From positions 1-64,000 of the forward strand of contig NZ_QUQV01000002.1 of the NCBI RefSeq assembly GCF_003400205.1: DNA of 64,000 bases, given 5' to 3'. This stretch comes from Bacillus sp. HNG. GTDB lineage: Bacteria > Bacillota > Bacilli > Bacillales > Bacillaceae_L. Each line of letters opens with the position of its first letter. Position 1 is the first letter of the stretch. This document shows, in pieces, positions 45,487 through 54,765 of this stretch. The notes under the pieces are model-generated. The model was given only the letters and a program-made list of their open reading frames with translations. It was not told the origin of the DNA and did not search any database. Both the position numbers and the translations under genes were made by a program.

Positions 45487-46047
45487 ACCTTCCCCCTAGT
45501 TTTGGTTGCTAAGAATAATTGGACGAGTTGCAACGTCCTTTTTTCTTTCGATTTGATTTAACCAATATTTCACCTATTAATCATTTTATTCAACAATTAT
45601 GATTAAAGACTACTAGGTTGGGTTCTGTCATCACCTTGATTGCGTGTTTTACACCTTAATCTACCATCAACCTGTCTGGGAAGGCTTGTATTGAATTAAA
45701 ATTTAAACCAATTGATTACGGTCATAAGAATGTACTACTTCTGCTATTTTTTCACAAGCGATTGTCACAAGTTTTATCACTTGTTGCCCACATATTAACA
45801 AATGGACTCATATCAAGGAAAAATTAATTAGCAACATTAAGGACTTTGAGAGAAAAAAGTCTAAAACCTCTAGAGTGTAACCGAGGAATTAGACTAGCAA
45901 TTTTCGAAAGGAGCGCCAGTTTTTTGTTAAAAACCCTAACCACAAAAATTACACAAATTTCACAATTATCACAAACGAAAAATATTAAAGTTAATTATAA
46001 TTACATGGATTATTCATTCTTATTTCTATTATTAGGAGATGGTTGAG
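45487..46047. other. Long intergenic region without a recognised gene
   Basis: It is AT-rich with short, unsupported frames only. A small GC-rich hairpin GGACG/CGTCC with a TTTTTT tail occurs at 45522-45546 on the plus strand, and a TATAAT-like element at 45996-46001 may belong to the next gene. Confidence 0.4.
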
Positions 46048-46614
46048 ATGTTCGCTGGACATTTTGGAGTTGCTGCTGCAGTAAAAAGTAAAACCCCAGA
46101 ACTGCCACTTTGGTCGCTATTAGTCAGCACTCAGTTACTTGATATTGCCTTTATTCCATTTAATTTAGGCGGGATAGAGTCAATGGAACCAATCGGCGAG
46201 GGTGGCTATGCAAAGATGATGATTTTTGCATTTTATACGCATTCTTTCATAGGAGCCATGTTGCTATCCATTCTAGCAGAGTTTCTTGCGGGTCGTTATT
46301 GGGGTAAAAGATCAGGGGTGATAATTGGAGTTGTAGCTTTTAGCCACTGGGTTTTGGATTTAATCGTTCATCGTCCCGATCTACCCATTCTCCCGGGAAA
46401 CGCAGGCGACCTCCCTCTTCTTGGTTTAGGTTTATGGAATTCTTTTTTTGTAAGCTTCCTATTCGAACTTCTCTTGATTACAGCTGGGGCTATTCTTTAT
46501 TTCAGACACTTACTCCAAGCTTCCGATCCTGCACACAAGGGAAAAGCCATTTTAGCTGGTTGTATAATGACCGTTTTTCTCCTTCTTTCATTAGGCATTG
46601 ATGTTTTCTCATAA
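46048..46614 (+). CDS. Small polytopic membrane protein
   Basis: The roughly 188-residue protein has four to five membrane helices. FAGHFGVAAAVKSK at the start, AFYTHSFIGAMLL and SHWVLDLIVHRPDLPI contain conserved His/Asp residues like those of DUF457/YdjM-type proteins often called membrane-bound metal-dependent hydrolases. No enzymatic activity can be claimed. ATG at 46048 is preferred because AGGAGA lies 8 nt upstream; an in-frame ATG at 46039 is closer to that site. The gene is flanked downstream by a REP-like repeat. Confidence 0.75.
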   Translation: MFAGHFGVAAAVKSKTPELPLWSLLVSTQLLDIAFIPFNLGGIESMEPIGEGGYAKMMIFAFYTHSFIGAMLLSILAEFLAGRYWGKRSGVIIGVVAFSHWVLDLIVHRPDLPILPGNAGDLPLLGLGLWNSFFVSFLFELLLITAGAILYFRHLLQASDPAHKGKAILAGCIMTVFLLLSLGIDVFS

Positions 46615-46618
46615 TCCA

Positions 46619-46675
46619 CAGGGACGGTTCTAGTGGTTCATAGGGAACAGAAGAACCGTCCCTCTGATCCCTAAA
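46619..46675. repeat. REP-like inverted repeat, copy 3
   Basis: GGGACGGTTC (46621-46630) and GAACCGTCCC (46653-46662) form a long stem separated by about 22 nt. The element starts five nucleotides after the preceding stop codon and may act as a transcription terminator for both flanking genes. Confidence 0.7.
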
Positions 46676-46773
46676 GATAAGAGTGCGGTATTGCGGTATA
46701 AAGTTGAAATTACGTAAATCAATATTAGAAGTAATTGAAGCATGAGGGATTTCAGTAAAAGATGAATTGGCAT
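46630..46773 (-). CDS. Possible small hydrophobic peptide
   Basis: A 47-codon frame starting at ATG 46773 has AGAGGAGA about 8 nt upstream and encodes one strongly hydrophobic helix (LLLKSLMLQLLLILIYVIS). Its C-terminus is encoded by the REP-like repeat at 46619-46675. Coding status is doubtful, and no family is recognised. An 84-codon extension to 46884 lacks a ribosome binding site. Confidence 0.3.
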   Translation of the reverse strand: MPIHLLLKSLMLQLLLILIYVISTLYRNTALLSLGIRGTVLLFPMNH

Positions 46774-46839
46774 AATAAAGTCTCCTCTCACAGTAATGAG
46801 GAATAATACTCCGTGAATAATTAATAACCACCAAACGTT

Positions 46840-46868
46840 GAAGGTGCACCAAATTGGCACACCTTCAA
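46840..46868. repeat. Short imperfect hairpin
   Basis: GAAGGTG and CACCTTC with an internal GCACC/GGCAC pairing form a hairpin between the possible peptide and the PTS gene. It may be the PTS operon terminator, but no U-tract is evident. Confidence 0.35.
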
Positions 46869-46890
46869 AGGTTAGTATTCTCACTATTTA

Positions 46891-48498
46891 TTATTCCATA
46901 CCGATTGCCGTTTTCACTTGACCCGCTAAAGTGATAACTTGGGTACCGTAAATAATCTGTAGGGAGTTTCCATTCCGCACAACCCCTTGTGCCCCAAGTT
47001 CATTCACCCACTTTTCGTCGGTATCTACTAGCTTAGCATCTTTTACTTCAACTCGTAGTCGCGTTGCACAATTTGTGATATTGTCAATATTTTCGATACC
47101 ACCAAGTGCGTTAACGATTCCTGAGATTTGATCATCTTTCTCTAGATCTTTTAATTCTTTATAGTCCTTTTTCGTAAACAGTTTAATCATGCTTTCTTTA
47201 TCTTCACGACCAGGTGTTTTTATATTAAATTTCAAAATTGCCCAACGGAAGCTAAAATAGTACGCAGCAAAATAAGCTGGTATTAGGAATAGCAAGGATA
47301 ATGCGTTCACCTTTTCAGTTTGTAACAGGTTAGGGAACATATCGCGAACTGCCGTACCTATAATTGAAACGTTTAGGGCTTCTGTAATCACATAAGATAG
47401 TCCAGATAAAGGAACATGAATCAAGAAATAAAGCAATGGTTGCACAAATAAGAAAGTATACTCAATCGGTTCAGTAACACCAATTAATACGGCTGTCGCT
47501 ACAGCAGGGATTAATAAACTTGCTACCTTCTTACGATTTTCCTTCTTTGCAGTCATATACATAGCCAAAGCTGCACCTGGAAGTCCACCGAAATGGAATA
47601 GAATTCTACCTGTCGTAAAGTTACGGACAATATATTCAGATTCATTTGGCGATCCCATTTGTGCAAGCATAATGTTACGTACTCCTTCATATACCGTTCC
47701 ATCTATCATCATTGTTCCCCCAACCTTTGTATATTCGATTGGAAACGCAATGAGATGGTGGATTCCGAGTGGAAGGAGTGCCCTATCTGCTGCACCAAAA
47801 ACAAATGTACCAATTAATCCGCTTGTAGTAATAAAATTACTTAAGCTGGAAAGCCCCATTCCGACTATTGGCCATACATAATACATGATAATCCCAACTG
47901 GCAAGACTACAATAAATGCCATAATCTGAACGTATCTTGGGCCTGCGAAGAATGATAATGCATTTGGCAATTGTTTTTCACAATATCTATTATGGATAAG
48001 ACTCGCAACAATACCTGCAATTATTCCTGAAAATATTCCCATATTATAGCTGAAGATACCTAAAACATGACCAAATAATGAATTGTAGTTTTTAGCATCC
48101 TGCTCTGAATAACCTGATTGTATTAAAGCATCAATTGTAGTTGTTTCTGGTGTTAGATTATTGATTGTTAACATCGTATTAATAATTGTATTAATTCCGA
48201 GGAAAAGGACAACGCCTGCCATTGCAGCCCATCCTTTTTCCTTTTTCGCTAATCCGTAGGCTATTCCTACCGCAAAGAATACAGGTAAGAATCTCATTAC
48301 CATGAACCCTAAGCTATTAATGATTGTAAAGAAATCATGTAGGAAATTCCCTTCTTTTATTAACCAACCTAGATGAAGCGCATTTACGTTTTCTATATTT
48401 GCAAAAGCAGCACCGACCCCGATAAATATCCCCGCAACAACTAGAAGTATAATCGGAATCATCATTGAACCAGCGAATACTTGTATTCTTTCCTTCAT
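46891..48498 (-). CDS. PTS transporter subunit EIICB (glucose/GlcNAc family)
   Basis: The roughly 535-residue protein has an EIIC membrane domain (about 1-420, with ITEPIEYTFLFVQPLLYFLIH) and a C-terminal EIIB domain with the phosphocysteine motif NCATRLRVEVKD (near residue 475). It transports and phosphorylates a sugar or sugar derivative using PEP; the EIIA domain is absent and must come from another protein. ATG at 48498 has GGGGAGA 7 nt upstream and is preferred over 48540. It is the last gene of the 53980-46891 operon. Confidence 0.92.
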   Translation of the reverse strand: MKERIQVFAGSMMIPIILLVVAGIFIGVGAAFANIENVNALHLGWLIKEGNFLHDFFTIINSLGFMVMRFLPVFFAVGIAYGLAKKEKGWAAMAGVVLFLGINTIINTMLTINNLTPETTTIDALIQSGYSEQDAKNYNSLFGHVLGIFSYNMGIFSGIIAGIVASLIHNRYCEKQLPNALSFFAGPRYVQIMAFIVVLPVGIIMYYVWPIVGMGLSSLSNFITTSGLIGTFVFGAADRALLPLGIHHLIAFPIEYTKVGGTMMIDGTVYEGVRNIMLAQMGSPNESEYIVRNFTTGRILFHFGGLPGAALAMYMTAKKENRKKVASLLIPAVATAVLIGVTEPIEYTFLFVQPLLYFLIHVPLSGLSYVITEALNVSIIGTAVRDMFPNLLQTEKVNALSLLFLIPAYFAAYYFSFRWAILKFNIKTPGREDKESMIKLFTKKDYKELKDLEKDDQISGIVNALGGIENIDNITNCATRLRVEVKDAKLVDTDEKWVNELGAQGVVRNGNSLQIIYGTQVITLAGQVKTAIGME

Positions 48499-48546
48499 CT
48501 TAATCTCTCCCCGTTTTATAAAATAGAGTGGAAATGTCATGATGAG

Positions 48547-49974
48547 TTAACTTGTTGCTAATAGTCGGATTGCCTCGCAATAAATAATGATTGCTTTATA
48601 CAATGTTTCAATCTTGATTTTTTCATTAGGTTTATGCGTGTTTGGATTATCCCCTTCGAAGGTTGGACCGAAGGCAACACAATTGGTTAGTGCTCTTGAG
48701 TACGAGATCCCCCCTTTAGTCATTACTTCAGCTTTCTTTCCCGTAACATTCCGGTAAGCTTCACTTAGATTTCTTATTAAGGTCGAGTTAGGGTCCACAT
48801 ACAAAGGAGCTATTTTTTTATGAATGATTACAGATAAACCGTGAATACTCCCAATTTCCTTAAACTGTTCACTCAAATCTATTTTTGAATTCAGTTTCGG
48901 ATATCTGTAGTCAAATCCGAGCTCATATTCATTGCCATCAAACGTAATAAAAGTGATTCCAAAGGTTGAATGACCCATTTCTTCCGTTTCATAAAAGAGA
49001 CCTAGTTTTTTGCCATAAACATCATCCAATAACTTGTATTCTATAAATCTTTGAAAATCGCTACTGTTTGTAATCTCATTACCCAAGGAAAGTAAATCTT
49101 CTGCAAACGCAAAGAAAACATTCTCTCCTTTATAGGGATTCCTTGACAACTGTTTTTCACCAATGTAGTAAGCGGTTACATTTTTGTCATTTATCTCTAT
49201 TTTTGATGCTCCTGTTAGAGAAGATGCTAATTTTTCGGGATTACTACTTCTAAAAACGACTCGTATTCTCTCACAAATGAAACCCCATTGTTTTTCCGAA
49301 TCAATGAATACTAACTCATGAGTCCCTGTTTCGGTCGAAGATTTGTCACTATCTAAAAAAAACGATCCCTGTACAACTCCTTTTTCCCCATTCACGATTG
49401 GGAAGTCTCCATCAGGTGAAAAAGCCATTGTAGGTTGTGGGTTGTGTTTAAAATAGTGATTCATACACTCCCAGCTCGTTTCTTCAGCACCTCCTAAGAT
49501 AAGGCGAATCTTTCGGTTAAAAGAGATACCTAAGTCTCTTAAAATTTTCATCGCATAGTAAGCAGCAAGTGCTGGTGCTTTATCATCATTAACTCCTCTT
49601 CCGTACAATTCTCCATTAAATTCGGTTAGAATGAATGGGTCAAAGATCCAGTCTTCCCGATTTCCTTCAGGCACAACGTCTAAATGTGCCAATACTCCAA
49701 CAATCTCTTCACCACTACCTTGTTCAATATGCATTGCGTAGCCATCAAAATCTGAGACCCGGAAAGAATCTCTTCTTGCAATTTCCTGCATTTTATCAAA
49801 TACATCACGTATGCCTTTTCCGAATGGTGAATTTGTACTTGCTGTCTTTTCATCTAAAACGGATCGAATTGCAACTAAATCAGCCAAATCCTTAAACAAT
49901 TCTTCTTCATACTGCTGTAGTTTTTCATAATAAGAGTAGACAATACTGTTTGCAGACATCACCTCCATATTCAT
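48547..49974 (-). CDS. M20-family Sapep/PepV-like metallo-dipeptidase
   Basis: The roughly 475-residue protein has the M20 pattern: GVLAHLDVVPEG (metal His and Asp), ELYGRGVNDDKAPALA (bridging Asp), GGAEETSWECM (catalytic Glu and metal Glu) and a metal-binding His near the C-terminus. The Sapep/PepV group hydrolyses dipeptides with Mn2+ or Zn2+. The start codon overlaps the stop codon of the transaldolase-like gene (ATGA), so translation is coupled. A dipeptidase inside a PTS operon suggests a substrate with an amino-acid moiety. Confidence 0.88.
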   Translation of the reverse strand: MNMEVMSANSIVYSYYEKLQQYEEELFKDLADLVAIRSVLDEKTASTNSPFGKGIRDVFDKMQEIARRDSFRVSDFDGYAMHIEQGSGEEIVGVLAHLDVVPEGNREDWIFDPFILTEFNGELYGRGVNDDKAPALAAYYAMKILRDLGISFNRKIRLILGGAEETSWECMNHYFKHNPQPTMAFSPDGDFPIVNGEKGVVQGSFFLDSDKSSTETGTHELVFIDSEKQWGFICERIRVVFRSSNPEKLASSLTGASKIEINDKNVTAYYIGEKQLSRNPYKGENVFFAFAEDLLSLGNEITNSSDFQRFIEYKLLDDVYGKKLGLFYETEEMGHSTFGITFITFDGNEYELGFDYRYPKLNSKIDLSEQFKEIGSIHGLSVIIHKKIAPLYVDPNSTLIRNLSEAYRNVTGKKAEVMTKGGISYSRALTNCVAFGPTFEGDNPNTHKPNEKIKIETLYKAIIIYCEAIRLLATS

Positions 49975-50606
49975 ACAAAACAACCCTTCATATCTGTTTC
50001 AAACTGTTTTGCACCAGCAAGTGTAGAAGGATGCAGGAAACTTTCCTTAATTAGTTTAAAAGGAGCCGCAATATAATCTGCATCTTGTGCTACGCGCTGA
50101 AGCTGATATTTCGTACGAATACTTGCAGCAACGATTTTTACCTCATAGTCTTTCTTTTTTATAATGGTTGAAACATCTCTAACAAATTCCAACCCGTCTA
50201 CTCCTAATTCTTCATTCCTCGCTACAAAGAGGAATAGGTAGGATACGCCCGCAGTTACTGATAAAAGTGCTTGGTTGACATCAAATACAAGTGTCATTGC
50301 GGTCTTGATCCCTTTATTCTTTAATACATTCGCCACCTTTAAACTCTGTGGAGAATAATTTAGTTTGATAATAATATCATCAGAGATTTGTGTGATTTTT
50401 TCAGCTTGCTCCAGCATTTCTTCCACGCTATCTCCAAGTACTTCCCCTGTCAATAAACAGCCTCTTTTACTGTTTCTTGTTAAAAACTCATAAAAATTGA
50501 CATTATCTTTTACATAAAGGGATGGATTTGCGGTGATCCCGCAAATACCCATCTCTAATGACTCGTCAATTTCTACTTGATTCGCTGAATCAATAAGGTA
50601 CTTCAT
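49971..50606 (-). CDS. Transaldolase / fructose-6-phosphate aldolase-like protein
   Basis: The 211-residue protein matches the small transaldolase subfamily (FSA/TalC-type): MKYLIDSANQVEIDESLEMGICGITANPSLY, where the Asp and Asn of this start contact the substrate, and IIIKLNYSP, whose Lys (about residue 81) should form the Schiff base. Length is normal for FSA. It would cleave or transfer a ketose phosphate or related intermediate. It lies 39 nt after the Fe-ADH gene, with GAGGGG before its ATG. Confidence 0.85.
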   Translation of the reverse strand: MKYLIDSANQVEIDESLEMGICGITANPSLYVKDNVNFYEFLTRNSKRGCLLTGEVLGDSVEEMLEQAEKITQISDDIIIKLNYSPQSLKVANVLKNKGIKTAMTLVFDVNQALLSVTAGVSYLFLFVARNEELGVDGLEFVRDVSTIIKKKDYEVKIVAASIRTKYQLQRVAQDADYIAAPFKLIKESFLHPSTLAGAKQFETDMKGCFV

Positions 50607-50645
50607 CGATTTCCCCTCAATTCCATAGAATTGTAAAAGTAGAAC

Positions 50646-51803
50646 CTACAAGCTGCTAACCAGTATTTCTTGAAGCTGTTTCGAATTTGTTAAGGGCAAA
50701 TTAAAGACAAGTTTCTCTTTCATTTTGGCAAGTTTTTCTTCTTCGATTTCAATCTTTGACAACACATCCGTCAGTTCAATTGCTGAGAGGAAGTTTTTCA
50801 TGGTTTCATATGCTTTCTCTCCCAATGAAAGGTCACCTGTAGGTACAAAATCCTTTAAAATTGTAAGTAAAGTTTCTACCTTTTCTTGTTTAGCATGACT
50901 TACATGCTTCATAAAAGATGGATAAACATACGCCAATGTTTCACCATGAGCTAAGTCAGGATAATACCCATTTATTATTTCCCCTATTGGATGCGGAGCT
51001 TCTGCACCTGCATTGGAAAGGCAAATTCCTGATAATGTATCTGCATATGCAAGTTTTTCTCGATACTCAAGGTTACCGAGATCATGTATGACATTCGGTA
51101 ACACTTGCGTAATCAAGGATATTGACTGCAATGAGAGCGTTTCTGTATATAAAGAGGCACGCGGATTTAAATAACTTTCTAGTGCGTGACTTAAGGCATC
51201 AAACCCTGTTACTGCCGTGATATGTTTAGGTACAGATACCATTAACTCGGGATCTACGAAACTCTCTTTTGGAAATAAACAAGAATGAAAAATGGTTAAT
51301 TTATCATCGTTTTCGATATCGGATATAACAGCTGCTTGTGTTACATGGGAACCTGTTCCTGATGTAGTGGTAACCGCTAAGAGAGGTAGTGCCTTAATTG
51401 TTTCATCCTTATCTTGAAACGGATCAGAACATTCGCTGAAACAATAATCCCAGCTAAACTCTTGATTATATCCCCTTAGGGCAACCGCTTTTGCTGTGTC
51501 CATGGAAGAACCGCCACCATACGCAAGAATGAAATCTACCTTTTCTTCAATTGCAAGCTGTTTAGCATCATCTACGATACTAGTAGTCGGATTCGGTTTG
51601 ACTTGATCAAAGACGATATATTGGACACCATTTTCAACTAAACTCTCAGTAATCTCAGTAAAGTACTTCTCCCGATCTGAGTTACGAATCGGCGTTCGAA
51701 TGATAAGGCCCTTTGTTCCATAGCATTTTGCACGCTTTCCTATGACCTTTCGTGAACCACGACCGAAATGAATTCGTACAGGTGAATAAAATGAAAACTT
51801 CAT
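50646..51803 (-). CDS. Iron-containing alcohol dehydrogenase
   Basis: The 385-residue Fe-ADH (type III) has the NAD-binding loop YGGGSSMDTAKAVALR, an Asp and several His metal ligands in GFDALSHALESYL and the APHPIGEIINGYYPDLAHGE region. It should reduce an aldehyde or ketone product or oxidise an alcohol. ATG at 51803 with GGGGGAGA upstream is chosen over the frame start at 51821, which overlaps the epimerase stop. It is intact, unlike the Fe-ADH relative at 44309-45486. Confidence 0.9.
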   Translation of the reverse strand: MKFSFYSPVRIHFGRGSRKVIGKRAKCYGTKGLIIRTPIRNSDREKYFTEITESLVENGVQYIVFDQVKPNPTTSIVDDAKQLAIEEKVDFILAYGGGSSMDTAKAVALRGYNQEFSWDYCFSECSDPFQDKDETIKALPLLAVTTTSGTGSHVTQAAVISDIENDDKLTIFHSCLFPKESFVDPELMVSVPKHITAVTGFDALSHALESYLNPRASLYTETLSLQSISLITQVLPNVIHDLGNLEYREKLAYADTLSGICLSNAGAEAPHPIGEIINGYYPDLAHGETLAYVYPSFMKHVSHAKQEKVETLLTILKDFVPTGDLSLGEKAYETMKNFLSAIELTDVLSKIEIEEEKLAKMKEKLVFNLPLTNSKQLQEILVSSL

Positions 51804-51820
51804 ACCGTCTCCCCCAATCA

Positions 51821-52540
51821 TTATTCGCCGAAATACTCAATACTTGCCTTATCAATCGCCTCTCTACAAGCTTTTACTCCAGCAGTTATCCCCTCTGGAT
51901 ATTTAAAAATTCCAGATGATAGAATAATAACGTCAGGTTCCGCACCAACCATTTCTGCTAAATTATCGGCTCTTAAACCGCCATCAACTGCAAGCTCACA
52001 TTTCGGATTTTTTTCATTGATTAGTTTTCTCGCTCTTTTTACTAAATCAAGTGAGGATCTTCTCCACCCCCAATTATCCTTGCCATCTGTTTCGTCTACA
52101 CCATGAACGACGATATGTAGACGATCAATATCATAAATTGCCTCTTCAACAAATGACAGTGGCGTGTAACATCCTATCGTTAATCCAACTTTCATTCCGA
52201 ATTCTCTGCAATAGTTGATTATATACGCTAAAGGAGCACCAAGGAATTGCTCTGCAGGGATGATGAGCATATTTGCCCCAGCTGCAGCAATTTTTTCAAT
52301 AAACAAGCGATCACATTCACGCGTATAGATGTGACATTCGATAGGTTTATCCGTTACTGGACGAATACCTTCAATAATTTGGTGCCCTCCCATTAGCTGC
52401 ATGTTTCTCAAATCGTACATATCAGCTGCATCTGAATGAATATAATCAGCTCCGGCATCTGATGCTTCTTTTACAATTGCTGCAATATGCCCGTAGTTTA
52501 CGTGAGCGAGTCCTGCTGCGATTTTAATATATTTTTTCAT
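51821..52540 (-). CDS. Ribulose-phosphate 3-epimerase-like protein
   Basis: The 239-residue TIM-barrel protein matches the RPE family in outline: IKIAAGLAHVNYGHI, YIHSDAADMYDLRN (metal His/Asp), HIYTRECDRLFIEKIA, and a phosphate-binding-like ELAVDGGLRADNLAEMV. It is divergent from true RPE, and the GVDETDGKDNWGWRR loop is unusual. It probably epimerises a phosphorylated ketose delivered by the PTS and isomerases. It is 54 nt downstream of the lyase gene. Confidence 0.85.
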   Translation of the reverse strand: MKKYIKIAAGLAHVNYGHIAAIVKEASDAGADYIHSDAADMYDLRNMQLMGGHQIIEGIRPVTDKPIECHIYTRECDRLFIEKIAAAGANMLIIPAEQFLGAPLAYIINYCREFGMKVGLTIGCYTPLSFVEEAIYDIDRLHIVVHGVDETDGKDNWGWRRSSLDLVKRARKLINEKNPKCELAVDGGLRADNLAEMVGAEPDVIILSSGIFKYPEGITAGVKACREAIDKASIEYFGE

Positions 52541-52594
52541 TTAAGATTCCTCCTAAGTATAACTAGTTGTGTCTTTTCTCAATCTATTACTTTT

Positions 52595-53980
52595 TTACAA
52601 TAGCTCGAAACCTGCTGTGAAGTGTCTTAATGATGTTATCGGAGCCTCATATACAAGTTTCATTCCTTTATATTGGTCACGATTTTTATAAATTTCACCA
52701 AGTGCATTTGCAATTACATCCATATGACTGTTTGTATATACTCTTCGTGATAATGCAATCCTCATAGTTTCAATATCTGGCCAGATTGGCTCACCAGTTA
52801 CTGGATCCTTGGAACCAAACGCACACGCTCCAATCTCAACTGCTCTAACCCCAGCTTCTTCGTATAGTGCAACTACTAATCTTTGTGAAGGAAATTCTGA
52901 TTGAGGTATATGTGGGAAAAATCTTCTTCCATCTACATATACTCCATGACCACCTGTAGGTTCGACAATTGGAACACCGTTTTCTAGTAATCTATCACCT
53001 AAATATTTTGCCTGGTTTATTCGATATTCTAAGTACTGTTCGTCACAGCCTTCTTGAAGCCCCACAGCAAGAGCTTCCAAATCTCGGCCGGCTAATCCAC
53101 CATATGTTATAAATCCTTCATGTACGATGGCAAGTTGTTGAGCCTGTTCAAAAACTTCTTTATTTCGTGTTACAAAAAGTCCGCCAATGTTAACCATTCC
53201 GTCCTTTTTAGAACTCATCGTCGCAGTCTCACAATAGGAGAACATTTCCCTTGTAATCTCTTTAATAGACTTATTACGATATCCTTCTTCCCTTTGTTGA
53301 ATGAAGTAAGCATTTTCAGCTAAACGAGCACTATCGAGGACAACAGGGATATTATATTCTTTTGCCAATTGACTTACTTCCCTGATATTTTGCATGGAAA
53401 CGGGTTGCCCACCGTTGTTATTACAAGTAACCGTTATAATAACGACAGAAATCTGATCAGAGCCTTTTTCTTCGATTAATCGTTTCATTTTTTGAACATC
53501 TATATTTCCTTTAAACGGATGAGCAGGGCTTGCCGTATCCTTCCCATCATCAATAACATAATCAACTGCCAAGGCACCTAACACTTCAGCATTTCCTCTA
53601 AATGTATCAAAGTGCATATTTCCAATCGCATATCTTCCTTCTCTAGCATACAGTTTAGCCATTATATAATCCGCTGCTCTTCCCTGGTGTGTCGGTTGAA
53701 CATACGGCATACCAAATATATCTTCTACAGATTCTTGTAATTTATAAAAGCTTTTTGATCCCGCATATGATTCATCACCAAGCATAAGTGCGGACCATTG
53801 TTCACTACTCATTGCTGAGGTACCACTGTCTGTTAAACAATCAATATATACATTTTCTGCTTTAATCTTAAAAACATTAAAACCAGCTTCTTTTAACCAT
53901 TGCTGTCTTTCTTGTTTTGTCGTTTTTTTCACTCTTTCTACCATTTTAATTCTAAAAGGTTCTGCAGTCATAAACTTCAT
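52595..53980 (-). CDS. Tryptophanase/tyrosine phenol-lyase-family PLP lyase
   Basis: This PLP-dependent beta-eliminating lyase has 461 residues, the usual length of the family. It starts AEPFRIKMVERVKKTT like tryptophanase and retains YVQPTHQGRAAD, the PLP Asp/Arg in VVLDSARLAENAYFIQQRE, the Schiff-base Lys in MSSKKDGMVNIGG and a C-terminal HFTA. The substrate-binding region NMHFDTFRGNAEVLGA is different from both E. coli tryptophanase and typical tyrosine phenol-lyase, so the substrate may be another amino acid or cysteine conjugate. It is the first gene of the operon, 64 nt downstream of a cre box. Confidence 0.88.
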   Translation of the reverse strand: MKFMTAEPFRIKMVERVKKTTKQERQQWLKEAGFNVFKIKAENVYIDCLTDSGTSAMSSEQWSALMLGDESYAGSKSFYKLQESVEDIFGMPYVQPTHQGRAADYIMAKLYAREGRYAIGNMHFDTFRGNAEVLGALAVDYVIDDGKDTASPAHPFKGNIDVQKMKRLIEEKGSDQISVVIITVTCNNNGGQPVSMQNIREVSQLAKEYNIPVVLDSARLAENAYFIQQREEGYRNKSIKEITREMFSYCETATMSSKKDGMVNIGGLFVTRNKEVFEQAQQLAIVHEGFITYGGLAGRDLEALAVGLQEGCDEQYLEYRINQAKYLGDRLLENGVPIVEPTGGHGVYVDGRRFFPHIPQSEFPSQRLVVALYEEAGVRAVEIGACAFGSKDPVTGEPIWPDIETMRIALSRRVYTNSHMDVIANALGEIYKNRDQYKGMKLVYEAPITSLRHFTAGFELL

Positions 53981-54043
53981 CTGGGATTCATCCTTTCTAC
54001 GAATGGTAATATTTTTTCATCCTGTAAATATTTTAACACGTTG

Positions 54044-54057
54044 AGAAAACGTTTACA
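54044..54057 (-). promoter_or_regulatory. CcpA binding site (cre)
   Basis: On the minus strand TGTAAACGTTTTCT fits the cre consensus TGWAARCGYTWNCW at all 14 positions. It lies 64-77 nt upstream of the lyase start, so it predicts catabolite repression of the operon. Confidence 0.75.
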
Positions 54058-54088
54058 AGAGTCAAAAAAATTAAAATTTAGTAAAAAA

Positions 54089-54122
54089 AATCTCTTTTCT
54101 GTAAATGAACAGAAAAGAGATT
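54089..54122 (-). terminator. Terminator of the YheO-like regulator gene
   Basis: AATCTCTTTTCTGT (54089-54102) pairs with ACAGAAAAGAGATT (54109-54122), followed on the minus strand by a TTTTTT tract. Confidence 0.9.
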
Positions 54123-54135
54123 CTAAAAATTATAT

Positions 54136-54765
54136 TTAAAGCTTATTTATATATCGATAAATCGAAGTTTCAGATGTTTGCAAAACCTTTGCTAATTCTG
54201 CTACTGATCCTTTAAGTAAAAAAGTCCCCTTCTCATCTAGTGTACGAATTAAATCCATTTTTTCATCATGGGATAAGCGATCAGGTGGTACATTATATTT
54301 TTTCAATGCGTCTTGAATCGTATTATTCATTAAGTCTTCGAATGATAAATTAAAGCTTTCATAAAAGTTTTCACCTTTAAAGGTAAACTGCTCGGAACCA
54401 CTAATTAATCGATTTAATGTAGATCGAAGTTCAATTAATTCATCCACCTTATAATTAATGGTCAAAATTCCAATTAACTCATCCTCAGAATTTTTAATAA
54501 AATATGAGGCAGACCTTAATTTATTTCGATCAGAAGAAAAGGCCCGATAATTCACAATAAATTCTTCTTGCTTAAATAATTCTTGTGAAATAAACCTTTT
54601 TTCCATTTCAGGAATTGGGCTTCCTTCCGTTATTTGTGAATTGAATGGATTATAAACAAATTCAATCATTTCTTTTTTGGTATCATACAGGATCAATTCT
54701 GCATCCGTACCAAGAAATTGACCGAAAAACTTAATTAAAGGTATGTAGCTGCGTAAATCCTCCAT
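54136..54765 (-). CDS. YheO/DauR-like PAS-HTH transcriptional regulator
   Basis: The 209-residue regulator has an N-terminal YheO-type PAS domain (about 5-120, LIKFFGQFLGTDAELILYDT) and a C-terminal helix-turn-helix (about 160-208, LLKGSVAELAKVLQTSETSIYRYINKL). Related proteins control amino-acid and D-amino-acid catabolism. It lies just upstream of the lyase operon in the same direction, separated by a terminator and a cre box, and is the obvious candidate regulator for it. The effector is unknown. Confidence 0.85.
   Translation of the reverse strand: MEDLRSYIPLIKFFGQFLGTDAELILYDTKKEMIEFVYNPFNSQITEGSPIPEMEKRFISQELFKQEEFIVNYRAFSSDRNKLRSASYFIKNSEDELIGILTINYKVDELIELRSTLNRLISGSEQFTFKGENFYESFNLSFEDLMNNTIQDALKKYNVPPDRLSHDEKMDLIRTLDEKGTFLLKGSVAELAKVLQTSETSIYRYINKL

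Noticed and set aside
45740-45790. Rex- or Fnr-like site (TTCACAAGCGATTGTCACAAG)
   Set aside because: The spacing and half-sites do not fit either consensus well, and no suitable target gene with a clear promoter follows.
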